Positions 1-9,188 are shown, counted from the first letter of the stretch. The stretch: DNA of 64,000 bases from Polaribacter aestuariivivens (GCF_005885675.1 NZ_VANR01000002.1:310001-374000); one strand, 5' to 3'. Notes: generated by a model from the letters alone, not told the origin. Program-made: numbers and translations.

Positions 1-1228
1 TATATTCATGTAAAATAGAAGTTGAAATTTTTGAATCATTATCAAATTTGTGTGAATAATCAAAACTTCCTAGAACAAAATCACCTTTTCTAACTCTTAA
101 ATTGTGATTGAAATAGGTAAATTCATATAACAAATTATTACTTCCTATTGGTGAAACTGCAGAATTGTTGTAAACAATATCTGCTAAACGTTCTTTAGTT
201 CTTTTACCTGCAAACAATCCTAAAGAAAAGTTATCATTTTCGTTTGGAGTGAAATCTACATTAAAACGTCCGTTATAAGTAACTTCATCAAAACTGCGTT
301 CACCATCAGAAGGTAAAAAAGTAGTTTTGTTTTCTGGTGTGTTTATAATAAACATATCTCCTTCTCTTCTTCCAGTAATATCATTTCTTTGATAACTTGC
401 ACCGAAAGAAAAGTTCCAATTATTGGTTCTTTTGTTTACAGTTGCATCAATTCCGTATCTTTTTGCAGGAACTTGCGTATCGTAATCTTCAATTGATGGA
501 AATCCACCACGAATGTTTATTTGAGCGAAAGTACCATTTGTAGCACCTTTTTTTGTAATAATGTTTAAAATACCACCTTTACCCTCTGGATCGTATTTTG
601 CTGAAGGAGCTGTAATTAATTCTACATTTTGCAATGCATTTGCTGGTAATTGTGCTAAAATAGAATTTGGATCACCTTGAGTTGGTTTACCATTAATTAA
701 AACCGTAAAACCATTGCTACCTCTAACACTTATTTCACCCAATGCATTTGTGGTAATTGAAGGTAAATTTTTAATAACATCTATGGCATTTCCTCCTATA
801 GAACTTTGATATTTTTTTGTGTCAAATACTTGCCTATCAATCTTATGTGATACTGTTTGTTTTTCTGTTTTTAAAACTATTTCATTTAATTGGTTTCCAG
901 AGCCTAAAACAACTTTTATAATTCCAATATCTTTTTTTTCTCCTTTTTTGGCAATTGTAATTGGACTAATTGTTTTTAACTGGTATCCAATAAAAGAAGC
1001 TTCTAAATAATATGTTCCTGGTAGAACATTATCTATTGAAAAAACACCTTTACTATTTGTAATTACACCATTTATTAATTTTTTACTTGTTTGGTCATAT
1101 AATGCCGCAGTTGCATATTCTAAAGGAAAGTTGTCATCATTATCTACAATTTTACCTGTAATTTGAGCAATAGAAAATTGGCTTACACAAAAAATAAATA
1201 TTAAAAAAAGACTTTTAATTATATTCAT
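1..1228 (-). CDS. TonB-dependent outer membrane receptor, 3' end cut by window
   Basis: Reading leftward from an ATG at 1228 gives an open frame of 409 codons that runs off the window. It starts with a signal peptide ending near SIAQ, followed by a carboxypeptidase-regulatory-like domain (about residues 22-100, with ITGKIVD and the SKGVFSIDNV pattern). A plug domain follows at about 120-220 (IDVIKNLPS, ISVRGSNGFTVLINGKP, DPEGKGGILNIITKKG). The rest is the beginning of a beta barrel. This is the outer-membrane-beta-barrel family of TonB-dependent proteins, which import large nutrients across the outer membrane; no substrate can be read from the sequence. A full-consensus promoter lies just upstream. 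There is no SusD-like partner in the visible part. Confidence 0.93.
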   Translation of the reverse strand, partial: MNIIKSLFLIFIFCVSQFSIAQITGKIVDNDDNFPLEYATAALYDQTSKKLINGVITNSKGVFSIDNVLPGTYYLEASFIGYQLKTISPITIAKKGEKKDIGIIKVVLGSGNQLNEIVLKTEKQTVSHKIDRQVFDTKKYQSSIGGNAIDVIKNLPSITTNALGEISVRGSNGFTVLINGKPTQGDPNSILAQLPANALQNVELITAPSAKYDPEGKGGILNIITKKGATNGTFAQINIRGGFPSIEDYDTQVPAKRYGIDATVNKRTNNWNFSFGASYQRNDITGRREGDMFIINTPENKTTFLPSDGERSFDEVTYNGRFNVDFTPNENDNFSLGLFAGKRTKERLADIVYNNSAVSPIGSNNLLYEFTYFNHNLRVRKGDFVLGSFDYSHKFDNDSKISTSILHEY

Positions 1229-1258
1229 AAAAATAGTATTTGTATCATATAAATTTTA

Positions 1259-1286
1259 CAAATTTACATCATTTATATAGTTACAA
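1259..1286 (-). promoter_or_regulatory. Bacteroidetes-type promoter of the TonB receptor
   Basis: On the minus strand TTG (1286-1284), a 17-nt spacer and TAAATTTG (1266-1259) match the TTG/TAnnTTTG consensus. The expected transcript start leaves a leader of about 25 nt before the ATG at 1228. Confidence 0.6.
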
Positions 1287-1320
1287 TGTATTAAAACTAC
1301 CTATTTTGTATTCATAAAAA

Positions 1321-1350
1321 AAAACCTTCATAATTGAAGGTTTTTTAAAA
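1321..1350 (-). terminator. Intrinsic terminator after the cold-shock gene
   Basis: Ten-base perfect stem AAAACCTTCA/TGAAGGTTTT with a 4-nt loop, with an A run on the left (U run in the minus-strand transcript) and T run on the right. It separates the cold-shock gene from the receptor. Confidence 0.8.
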
Positions 1351-1370
1351 AATATTGAAAGAAGTTAAAA

Positions 1371-1823
1371 TTATATTTTTTTCACTTTAACAGCATTCAT
1401 ACCACGCATTCCTTTTTCTAATTCAAAAGAAACCTTGTCGTTTTCTCCAATTTCGTCAATTAAACCACTAACGTGTGTAAAATATTTTTCGTTATTTTCT
1501 GTATCGATGATAAAACCAAATCCTTTTGAGCTATCAAAAAAAGAAACTTTCCCTTTTCTTACTGGGTCTTCTTCAGGTAGGTCTTCTTTTTTAGTTACTG
1601 AAATTTGAATATCTTCTAACTCATATTCAACTTTCAATTCTGGATCTGGTGGAGTATCAGTTAAATTACCATTATGATCAACATAAGCAAACTGAATTCC
1701 ATCTGTTCCATTTGCTTCTTTGTCAGCTTTTCTAGCCTCCATTTTTTTCTTTTTCTCAGCACGTTTTTTTAAACGTTTCTTTTCTTTTTCACTTTTACTA
1801 AATGTTTGTTGTGATTTTGCCAT
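1371..1823 (-). CDS. Cold-shock-domain protein with lysine-rich N-terminal extension
   Basis: 150 residues. The last ~60 residues form a cold-shock domain with the nucleic-acid-binding motifs KGFGFI and YFTHVSG. The first ~40 residues are almost all lysine, arginine, glutamate and alanine (a basic, helical tail), and a linker of about 45 residues joins them. Canonical CspA proteins are about 70 residues, so this is the extended Bacteroidetes form, probably a cytoplasmic RNA chaperone. It is a single-gene unit with its own terminator, and a promoter about 110 nt upstream gives it a long leader, as in classical cold-shock mRNAs. Confidence 0.9.
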   Translation of the reverse strand: MAKSQQTFSKSEKEKKRLKKRAEKKKKMEARKADKEANGTDGIQFAYVDHNGNLTDTPPDPELKVEYELEDIQISVTKKEDLPEEDPVRKGKVSFFDSSKGFGFIIDTENNEKYFTHVSGLIDEIGENDKVSFELEKGMRGMNAVKVKKI

Positions 1824-1932
1824 TAAATTATAAATAGATTTTTATATAAGAGTTTGTGTGAAGTTGGAAATATATCCAAAAAACTGAGTTTTTTACTACA
1901 AAGTATTTTAAGAAAGAGCGCTTTACACTTTA

Positions 1933-1963
1933 CAAAAGTAATAAAAATTTAATTATTTTTCAA
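1933..1963 (-). promoter_or_regulatory. Promoter of the cold-shock gene
   Basis: Minus strand TTG (1963-1961), 20-nt spacer, TACTTTTG (1940-1933). The start codon is at 1823, so the leader is about 100 nt. It contains a 17-nt palindrome (1878-1894) and a small TTGGA/TCCAA hairpin (1864-1879). Confidence 0.6.
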
Positions 1964-2079
1964 ATTAAACGTTTGCTTGATTTTTTTTCTTAAAATATTT
2001 TTTTTAAAAAAAATGAAATTTAAAAAACCAACTGTTCAGTTTTCTCGTATGTATTTCAAATAACTAAAATTAAACAATT

Positions 2080-3102
2080 ATGAAAACTTTAAAAGTAATG
2101 GCACTTTTTTGTGCTGCGACATTAACATTAGCATCATGTTCAAATAACGACAATGATGTTGAAGCCAAATTAGATACGAAAATATTATTTACATCAAATA
2201 ATAATGATGGTAATGTGAACATGTACAATGTAATTAACCTAAACAGTGTTGGTAAAGCAACTTTAACTACTCCAATTTCTGCTGCAGATGGTATTTATTA
2301 TGATGCAAATCAAGATTTAGTAGTACAAGCTTCAAGAAGTACATTTGGTGTAGAAGGTTATGCTAATATTACTTCATTCGCAACTTCAACTACTGTTGCA
2401 GCAAGTGTTACAGGAACTTTAGATATGCAAAGTCCTAGAGAAATTGCTGTAAATGGTAATATGTATGTAGTGGCTGATAATGCAGATGTTGATGGTGATA
2501 GCGCTACAAAAGATGGTAAACTTTTTATCTACACTAATAATGGAGGAAATTTTACATTAAGAAATACAATTACAACAAATTTTAAATTATGGGGAATTGT
2601 ATTTATTGGAAATGATTTATACGCAATTGAAGATACCACAAACAAATTAGCAGTGTTTAGAAATTTTTTAAATAATACTTCTAACACAACATTATCTGCA
2701 ACAAAATCTATTTTTGTAGAAGGTATTGTAAGAACTCATGGTTTAACTTATGATGCGGCTGCAGATTTAATGATTTTAACAGATATTGGTGATGCTGCTA
2801 ACGGACAAGATGATGGTGGTTTTCATTTAATTAATAATTTTACAGCAAACTTTAACAATACTGCTAATGCTGAAACTTTAGCTTTATCTGAACAAGTAAG
2901 AGTTGCTGGTTCAAACACATTATTAGGTAATCCTGTTGATGTAGCTTACGATAATGATGCTAAAACTGTATTTATTGCTGAAGCTGGTAATGGTGGAGGA
3001 AGAATATTAGCTTTTAGTAACATTGGAAGTGGAGGAAATTTAACTCCTTCTTACAATGCTTCATTATCAAAAGCTTCTGCTGTATATTTTCATAAAGAAT
3101 AG
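2080..3102 (+). CDS. Putative lipoprotein, beta-propeller-like, function unknown
   Basis: 340 residues. A lipoprotein signal peptide ends in the lipobox LASC (Cys20), followed by an Asn/Asp-rich linker typical of surface or outer-membrane lipoproteins. The body is rich in Asn, Thr, Ala and Gly and has recurring patterns such as GIYYDANQDLVVQA, PREIAVNGNMYVVADN and LTYDAAADLMILTD. These look like the blades of an NHL/SMP-30-type beta-propeller, which is an inference from pattern only. It stands alone, with a strong terminator downstream. I do not recognise a named family. Confidence 0.75.
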   Translation: MKTLKVMALFCAATLTLASCSNNDNDVEAKLDTKILFTSNNNDGNVNMYNVINLNSVGKATLTTPISAADGIYYDANQDLVVQASRSTFGVEGYANITSFATSTTVAASVTGTLDMQSPREIAVNGNMYVVADNADVDGDSATKDGKLFIYTNNGGNFTLRNTITTNFKLWGIVFIGNDLYAIEDTTNKLAVFRNFLNNTSNTTLSATKSIFVEGIVRTHGLTYDAAADLMILTDIGDAANGQDDGGFHLINNFTANFNNTANAETLALSEQVRVAGSNTLLGNPVDVAYDNDAKTVFIAEAGNGGGRILAFSNIGSGGNLTPSYNASLSKASAVYFHKE

Positions 3103-3134
3103 AAATTGAATTAACTTTGTTAATATTTGAATTG

Positions 3135-3165
3135 AAAGCCTTTCTTAATTGAAAGGCTTTTTTTA
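3135..3165 (+). terminator. Intrinsic terminator after the lipoprotein gene
   Basis: Perfect 10-bp stem AAAGCCTTTC/GAAAGGCTTT, 6-nt loop, followed by a T run. Confidence 0.85.
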
Positions 3166-3239
3166 GTATATTTATTTTTTAAATACTAAAGTTTTCAAAA
3201 AAAAACGAGTAATGTATCTTTTTATAATAGTATTGCTAT

Positions 3240-3247
3240 TATATTTG
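3240..3247 (+). promoter_or_regulatory. -7 element upstream of the TetR/export operon
   Basis: TATATTTG matches TAnnTTTG 17 nt before the ATG at 3265. No TTG sits at the proper distance, so this is a partial match. Confidence 0.4.
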
Positions 3248-3264
3248 CAGATAAATATTTTAAT

Positions 3265-3936
3265 ATGAAAGATTTATTATCTGTTTTAAAAATTTCTGTT
3301 CCTGATAAAACTTTTATCAAAGATCCAGAAACTTCAAACTTAGGAAAACGTATAGTAGAAAATAGTATCTTATTAATTAATGAAATTGGTTTTGAAAACT
3401 TTACCTTTAAAAAATTAGGAACAAAAATTGGGTCTAATGAAAGTTCCATTTATAGGTATTTCGAAAGTAAACACAAACTACTACTCTATTTATCTTCTTG
3501 GTATTGGGCTTGGTTAGAGTACCAACTAGTTTTAGAAACATTTAGTATTTCTAACTCTGATGAAAAACTAGAAAAAGCAATTACTATTGTTACAAGAAAG
3601 GTAGAAGAAGACAGTAATTTTTCTCATATAAATGAAACTATTTTATATAAAATTATTGTAAATGAAAGTTCAAAATCATTTTTTACAAAAGAAGTAGATT
3701 TAGAAAATAAACAAGGATATTTCGAAATTTATAAAAGATTAATTTCTAGATTGAATGAAATGATTTTAGCTGTAAAACCAGATTTCACTTTTGGATTAAG
3801 TTTAGCCAGTACAATATTAGAAGGTGGCTTACACCAACACTTTTTACAAGAGCATTTTCCTTCAATTACAAGTTGTGATGATGATAATACACCAACAAAA
3901 TTTTTTATACAATTAGCTAAAAGCAATTTAAAATAA
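3265..3936 (+). CDS. TetR family regulator of the adjacent export operon
   Basis: 223 residues. A ~25-residue N-terminal extension precedes a TetR DNA-binding domain (about 26-80) with the helix-turn-helix pattern FTFKKLGTKIGSNESSIYRYF. The rest is a helical, weakly conserved ligand or dimer domain. It is the first gene of a tight operon: only 2 nt separate its stop from the ABC transporter start. This placement suggests it controls the exporter and its own gene. Its signal molecule is unknown. Confidence 0.85.
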   Translation: MKDLLSVLKISVPDKTFIKDPETSNLGKRIVENSILLINEIGFENFTFKKLGTKIGSNESSIYRYFESKHKLLLYLSSWYWAWLEYQLVLETFSISNSDEKLEKAITIVTRKVEEDSNFSHINETILYKIIVNESSKSFFTKEVDLENKQGYFEIYKRLISRLNEMILAVKPDFTFGLSLASTILEGGLHQHFLQEHFPSITSCDDDNTPTKFFIQLAKSNLK

Positions 3937-3938
3937 GC

Positions 3939-5603
3939 ATGAAAAATAAACAACTAACACCTTGGGAAAGATTTATTGGTCTTTTACAATTAGAAAAAAA
4001 AGATATTTTTCAAATATTTTATTATGCAATTTTTGGAGGTATTGTAGCACTTTCGTTACCATTAGGTATTCAAGCAATTATAAACTTAATACAAGGTGCA
4101 CAAGTATCAACCTCATGGGTAGTTTTGGTGGTTTTAGTAACTATTGGAGTTATTTTTTCTGGAGCATTACAACTTATGCAATTAAGAATTATAGAAACAA
4201 TTCAACAACGAATTTTTACGAGAGCTTCTTTTGAATTGAGTTATCGTTTTCCAAAAATTAAAATGAACGAATTGCGAAACTATTATCCACCAGAATTGGC
4301 AAATCGTTTTTTTGATACTTTAACCATTCAAAAAGGATTGTCGAAACTTTTAATTGATGTACCAACAGCCTTATTACAAATTGTATTTGCTTTAATATTG
4401 CTGTCATTCTATCATCCATTTTTTATCATTTTTGGGATTTTATTACTATTATTAATTTATGTAGTTTTTAAATTTACAGCTCAAAAAGGATTAGAAACGA
4501 GTTTATTAGAATCTAAAAACAAATATAAAGTAGCACATTGGATTCAGGAAATAGCAAGAACAGTTGTTAGTTTTAAACTTTCAGGAAACACCAGTTTAGC
4601 TGTTCAAAAAAATGACATATTGGTAAATAAATACTTAGAGTCTAGAGAAAAACATTTCAAGATTTTAATTTTGCAGTTTTCTCAAATGATTGGTTTTAAG
4701 GTAATTGTAACAGCTAGTTTGCTATTAATTGGTGGAGCATTGGTTTTAAATCAAGAAATGAATATTGGTCAGTTTGTTGCTGCTGAAATTATTATTTTAT
4801 TAGTTATACAATCTGTAGAAAAACTAATCATTGGTTTAGAATCTTTTTACGATGTATTAACTTCTATTGAAAAAATAGGACAAGTTGTAGATAAAAAACT
4901 AGAAAACCAAGAAGGAGAAAAACCATTGTTTAAAGACGGTTTAACAGTTGAATTAGATATGGTTTCATACCACGTAAAACAGAGAAAAAAACACATCTTA
5001 AAAGATATTTCTTTAACTCTAAATCCATCAAGTAGAATTTTAGTAATGGGAGAAAGTGGTGCTGGAAAATCTAGCTTATTACGTTTAATAGCTGGAGTTA
5101 TAGAACCTACTTCAGGTAATGTGTATGTTAATAATTTATCATTAAACAGCTTGTACTTAAACCATTACCGTTCACAATTAGGTTTGTCACTTTCTGACGA
5201 AACACCTTTTGAAGGAACCATAAAAGACAATTTAGTTTTTGGTAACAAAGCTGTAGAAGACAAAACAATATTTGAGGCATTAGATATTGTGGGCTTAAAT
5301 CAATTTTTAAAAGAACAACCTAATGGTTTAGAAACAATATTGTATCCTGAAGGGAAACAAATGTCATATACTATTAGTAAAAAAATAATTTTAGCAAGAG
5401 CTATTATTAAGCAACCAAAAATTTTAATTTTAGAAGATCCGTTAGATCAATTTAACTTAACAGAAACTAAAAAAATTATTAGTTATTTAACCGACGAAAA
5501 ACGACCTTGGGCATTAATTGTGGTAAGTAGTAAAAAGAGTTGGAGAACACAGTGTAAACAAACAATTGTCTTAGACAAAGGAGAAATTAAATCTATAACT
5601 TAA
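3939..5603 (+). CDS. ABC exporter (type I secretion-like) with degenerate ATPase domain
   Basis: 554 residues. About six membrane helices occupy residues 20-310, followed by a nucleotide-binding domain (about 330-554). No N-terminal peptidase C39 domain is present. Walker A is intact (GESGAGKS, 371-378). The Q-loop glutamine is replaced by Ser419, the LSGGQ signature is replaced by MSYTIS (475-480), and the Walker B Asp-Glu is inverted to Glu499-Asp500. The H-loop histidine position holds serine (VVSSKK, near 530). It lies between TetR and HlyD/TolC genes, so it should be the inner-membrane component of a tripartite export system. It may hydrolyse ATP poorly or not at all. The substrate is unknown. 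Confidence 0.85.
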   Translation: MKNKQLTPWERFIGLLQLEKKDIFQIFYYAIFGGIVALSLPLGIQAIINLIQGAQVSTSWVVLVVLVTIGVIFSGALQLMQLRIIETIQQRIFTRASFELSYRFPKIKMNELRNYYPPELANRFFDTLTIQKGLSKLLIDVPTALLQIVFALILLSFYHPFFIIFGILLLLLIYVVFKFTAQKGLETSLLESKNKYKVAHWIQEIARTVVSFKLSGNTSLAVQKNDILVNKYLESREKHFKILILQFSQMIGFKVIVTASLLLIGGALVLNQEMNIGQFVAAEIIILLVIQSVEKLIIGLESFYDVLTSIEKIGQVVDKKLENQEGEKPLFKDGLTVELDMVSYHVKQRKKHILKDISLTLNPSSRILVMGESGAGKSSLLRLIAGVIEPTSGNVYVNNLSLNSLYLNHYRSQLGLSLSDETPFEGTIKDNLVFGNKAVEDKTIFEALDIVGLNQFLKEQPNGLETILYPEGKQMSYTISKKIILARAIIKQPKILILEDPLDQFNLTETKKIISYLTDEKRPWALIVVSSKKSWRTQCKQTIVLDKGEIKSIT

Positions 5604-5608
5604 TAGCT

Positions 5609-6967
5609 ATGTTAAATATTTCTAACAATCAATTAAATAAAAAGGTAGATTTAACTCAATTTAAATCTGGCAAAAGTATTTTTAGTAAAAACTATTACAA
5701 ATCTTTTAATAAGTTTTTATTCGCATTTGCTGTTATTGGAATAATCGTATTGTTTTTACCTTGGACTCAAAACATTTCTGGTCAAGGTATTGTAACTACC
5801 TTAACACCAGATCAAAGACCACAAACAATACAATCTCAAATTCCTGGAAGAATTGAAGAATGGTTTGTAAGAGAAGGTGATTATGTTAAAAAAGGCGATA
5901 CAATTCTTAGAATTTCTGAAGTAAAAAGTGAGTATTTTGATGATCGTTTAATTGAAAGAACAAATGAGCAAATTAATGCAAAATCATCTTCAGTTACTGC
6001 TTATCAAGGAAAAGTAGCAGCTTTAAGCAGACAAATAACTGCTTTAAAACAAGAAAGAAAACTAAAATTAAAACAAGCCCAAAACAAACTTTTACAATCT
6101 AAATTAAAAGTACAAAGTGATAGTATTGAGTTTGAGGCAGCAAAAATTAATATAAAAATTGCTGAAAAACAGTATAATCGTGCAAAAACACTTCAAGAAG
6201 AAGGAATATTTGCTGTAAAAGATGTGGAAGACAAAAACTTGAAACTTCAAAAAACACAAGCAGAGTTAATAAATAAAGAAAACAAATTATTAGCTAGTAA
6301 AAATGAAGTTTTAAATGCAAAACTAGAGCTTACAAGAATTGATGCTACTTACAATGATAAAATTTCAAAAGCTCAGAGCGATATGTTTACTGCTGAATCT
6401 AGTGGTTTCGATGCAAAAGCTCAAGTATCTAAATTAGAAAATTCAAACAGTAATTATAAAGTTAGAAACAGTCTTTTATACATTACAGCACCACATAATG
6501 GATATATCAACAAAGCCATAAAAGGTGGTATTGGAGGTACGTTTAAAGAAGGCGAATCATTAGTAGGTTTAATGCCAGAAGAATATGATTTAGCTGTTGA
6601 AACCTATGTAAGACCAATAGATTTGCCATTATTACATATTGGTGAAGAAGTTCGTGTACAATTTGATGGTTGGCCTGCAATTGTATTCTCTGGTTGGCCA
6701 AATGTTTCTTACGGAACTTATGGAGCAAAAGTAGTGGCTATTGAAAATTTTATAAGTGATAATGGTAAATACAGGGTTTTACTTGCACCAGATGAAACTG
6801 ATTATACTTGGCCAGAAGCCATAAGAGTTGGCTCTGGAGCACGAACAATTGCATTGTTAGAAGATGTACCAATTTGGTTTGAATTGTGGAGACAACTAAA
6901 CAGCTTCCCTCCTAACTACTATCAACCAGAAAATTCAGGAAAAGAAAAATCGAATTCTAAAAAATAA
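5609..6967 (+). CDS. HlyD family periplasmic adaptor
   Basis: 452 residues. A single membrane anchor lies at about 33-52 and a lipoyl-like half-motif at about 85-105 (GRIEEWFVREGDYVKKGD). A long coiled coil (about 115-285, rich in Lys, Gln, Leu and Glu) is followed by the second lipoyl half (ITAPHNGYINKAI) and beta-barrel domains. The coiled coil is longer than in RND adaptors and matches type I secretion adaptors. It starts 5 nt after the ABC gene and is followed 5 nt later by the TolC gene. Its role is to bridge the inner-membrane transporter and the outer-membrane channel. Confidence 0.9.
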   Translation: MLNISNNQLNKKVDLTQFKSGKSIFSKNYYKSFNKFLFAFAVIGIIVLFLPWTQNISGQGIVTTLTPDQRPQTIQSQIPGRIEEWFVREGDYVKKGDTILRISEVKSEYFDDRLIERTNEQINAKSSSVTAYQGKVAALSRQITALKQERKLKLKQAQNKLLQSKLKVQSDSIEFEAAKINIKIAEKQYNRAKTLQEEGIFAVKDVEDKNLKLQKTQAELINKENKLLASKNEVLNAKLELTRIDATYNDKISKAQSDMFTAESSGFDAKAQVSKLENSNSNYKVRNSLLYITAPHNGYINKAIKGGIGGTFKEGESLVGLMPEEYDLAVETYVRPIDLPLLHIGEEVRVQFDGWPAIVFSGWPNVSYGTYGAKVVAIENFISDNGKYRVLLAPDETDYTWPEAIRVGSGARTIALLEDVPIWFELWRQLNSFPPNYYQPENSGKEKSNSKK

Positions 6968-6972
6968 TTAAA

Positions 6973-8370
6973 ATGAAAAAATTAATTGTTTTATTATGCA
7001 TCATCTCGTTTTCATCTTTAAAAGCACAAGAAGAAGCTGTTTCAATAATGACGCTTTCTGAATATTTAGGTTACGTAAAAGCATATCACCCTATTGTAAA
7101 ACAAGCCAATTTAATAATAAATAATAGCGAAGCTAAATTATTAAAGGCAAGAGGCGCATTTGATCCTAAAATTGAAGTTGATTATGATAAAAAACAATTC
7201 AAAGAAAAAGAATACTACAATAAGTTAAATGGTACTTTTAAAATACCAACTTGGTATGGAGTTGAATTTAAAGCAAATTTTGAACAGAATGATGGTGTTT
7301 TTTTAAACCCAGAAAATAATGTTCCATTAGATGGTTTATATAGTGCTGGAGTTTCTGTTTCTGTTGCAAGAGGTTTGCTTACAAACCAAAGAATGGCTTC
7401 TTTAAAACAAGCTAAATATTTTAATGAACAAGCAAAAGAAAATCAGCAAATAATGGTTAACAGTATTTTATACGATGCTGCAATTTCTTATTTCAATTGG
7501 TTAAAAACTTACAACGAAAAAATTGTTTACAACGATTTTTTAAACAACGCAAAAATAAGATTCGAAAGTACTAAAAGAGCTTTTCAAGAAGGAGATAAAC
7601 CAGCTATAGATACTCTTGAAGCAGGCATTACTTTAAATACAAGAAAATTAAATTTAGAAAAAGCACGTATAAAATTAGTAAAATCGTCTTTAGAATTGTC
7701 TAACTTTTTATGGCTGAATGAAAATACTCCAATTGAATTAAAAGAAAATGTAATACCTGATGTAGGTACTTTTAATACGGTAGATAAAACCTTTAATATT
7801 GCGCTTTTTAATAATGAAGATTTTGATATTGAAAACCATCCTAAAATAAAATCTTTAGCTTATAAAATTAAAAGTTTAGACGTAGATAGGCGTTTAAAAA
7901 TGAATAATTTATTGCCAAAAATAGATTTGCAATATAATTTTATATCTCCAAATGGCGATCAAATAAACTCATTTAATACCAATAATTACAAAGCAGGTAT
8001 CAATTTTAGTATGCCTTTATTTATAAGAAAAGAACGTGGTGATTTAAAATTAGCGAAAATTAAATTACAAGATAAAAAACTGGAAAGTGAAACTGCTAGA
8101 GTTGTAATTAAAAATAAAATTGATGCCATTCAGCAAGAACTAAATTCATTTACTATTCAAAGTGATTTTACTGCAAATATTGTTAGAGATTATGATGTTT
8201 TATTAAAAGCAGAAGAGCGTAAATTCTTTTTAGGAGAAAGCTCTCTTTTTTTAGTTAATTATAGAGAAGAAAAATATATCGACTCTAAATTAAAAGCTAT
8301 TAGCTTAGAAAACTCTTTCTTTAAATCGAAAGCAACATTGTTTAAAGAAGCAGTAATTTCTATCAATTAA
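6973..8370 (+). CDS. TolC family outer membrane efflux protein
   Basis: 465 residues. A signal peptide ends near SLKAQ (about residue 19). Two repeated helical hairpin regions rich in Lys, Glu and Ala follow, with the family pattern ARGAFDPKIEVDYDKK near the N-terminus and LLPKIDLQYNF at the second barrel section. It forms the outer-membrane channel of the preceding ABC-HlyD exporter. It is the last gene of the operon; no clear terminator is visible in the 50 nt before the next, convergent gene. Confidence 0.9.
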   Translation: MKKLIVLLCIISFSSLKAQEEAVSIMTLSEYLGYVKAYHPIVKQANLIINNSEAKLLKARGAFDPKIEVDYDKKQFKEKEYYNKLNGTFKIPTWYGVEFKANFEQNDGVFLNPENNVPLDGLYSAGVSVSVARGLLTNQRMASLKQAKYFNEQAKENQQIMVNSILYDAAISYFNWLKTYNEKIVYNDFLNNAKIRFESTKRAFQEGDKPAIDTLEAGITLNTRKLNLEKARIKLVKSSLELSNFLWLNENTPIELKENVIPDVGTFNTVDKTFNIALFNNEDFDIENHPKIKSLAYKIKSLDVDRRLKMNNLLPKIDLQYNFISPNGDQINSFNTNNYKAGINFSMPLFIRKERGDLKLAKIKLQDKKLESETARVVIKNKIDAIQQELNSFTIQSDFTANIVRDYDVLLKAEERKFFLGESSLFLVNYREEKYIDSKLKAISLENSFFKSKATLFKEAVISIN

Positions 8371-8421
8371 ATGTAAATTGATATAATAAAAGTTATGAAA
8401 AAGATGAGTAACAGTAATAAT

Positions 8422-8622
8422 TTAATCATCTTTTTCTAAAGTAAAAAATTCATTTACAGGTATTTGAAAAACATCAGATAACTTTAAAGCTAAAACTGTT
8501 GATGGAACATATCTATTTTTTTCAATAGAATTAATTGTTTGCCTGGAAACACCAATTTTTTTAGCCAAATCGTCTTGCGTTAAATTTAAAATGGCACGTT
8601 GTACTTTTAAGGTATTTTTCAT
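8422..8622 (-). CDS. Small XRE-type helix-turn-helix regulator
   Basis: 66 residues, almost entirely a Cro/CI-type helix-turn-helix domain (TQDDLAKKIGVSRQTINSIE). Stand-alone regulators of this size are usual in bacteria. It starts 1 nt after the stop of the upstream membrane protein gene, so the pair is one transcript. Such pairs often comprise a small membrane protein and its regulator, possibly autoregulated. Targets are unknown. Confidence 0.88.
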   Translation of the reverse strand: MKNTLKVQRAILNLTQDDLAKKIGVSRQTINSIEKNRYVPSTVLALKLSDVFQIPVNEFFTLEKDD

Positions 8623-8623
8623 C

Positions 8624-9067
8624 TTATTTGTTCATTCTTTTTAATTGCCAAAAAACCATAAGCTGCACAATTAACATATAAAATAATACTTGGAAGTAGC
8701 TAAAACCCTCCATAGTTTCATTTTTATCAAAAAGCAAACCAACAGCGTAGTTAACAAAAGGCTGTAACAGTGCGTATAAAATTCCTAAAATGAAGGCAAT
8801 TCTATAAGATTGAGATCTTAAGCTTTCAATAAACTCATCTTCTATTTTATCTTTAGAAACGGAAATTAACAACATTCCAAAAAGAATTAAACCTCTTAAT
8901 GCAGGTTTTATCCAAGAAGGTTCTTCAAAAAGTTTTTGAATAATCATTAACCCAAAAACTCCAAAAGTAAAATAGTATCCTACTTTTTTAAATTTATGAG
9001 ACAATTGAAATTTGTTCATTTTTTCAATATAACTTCTTTCTCTTTCACAAATGGTTTGTTTTGACAT
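8624..9067 (-). CDS. Small membrane protein paired with XRE regulator
   Basis: 147 residues with about four predicted membrane helices (near 31-47, 55-70, 88-110 and 122-142), preceded by a basic N-terminal region. No family is recognised with certainty. It is the first gene of a two-gene transcript with the XRE regulator and has a full-consensus promoter at 9111-9141. Confidence 0.75.
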   Translation of the reverse strand: MSKQTICERERSYIEKMNKFQLSHKFKKVGYYFTFGVFGLMIIQKLFEEPSWIKPALRGLILFGMLLISVSKDKIEDEFIESLRSQSYRIAFILGILYALLQPFVNYAVGLLFDKNETMEGFSYFQVLFYMLIVQLMVFWQLKRMNK

Positions 9068-9110
9068 CTTATTTTATTTTACAATTAGACAAGTTTATTT
9101 TATATAATGA

Positions 9111-9141
9111 CAAATATACTTTACATTTTGTAATTTCACAA
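9111..9141 (-). promoter_or_regulatory. Promoter of the membrane protein/XRE pair
   Basis: Minus strand TTG (9141-9139), 20-nt spacer, TATATTTG (9118-9111); the start codon is at 9067. Confidence 0.6.
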
Positions 9142-9188
9142 GTTATTTTTATTACTTTTATTAAAATCAATTAACTAAACTTTTTATT

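Noticed and set aside
819..1010. Plus-strand ORF of 63 codons
   Set aside because: It is antisense to the well-supported TonB receptor frame and shows no protein character of its own.
3265..8370. Bacteriocin or RTX secretion cluster
   Set aside because: No peptidase C39 domain, no small double-glycine peptide and no RTX substrate gene lies nearby.
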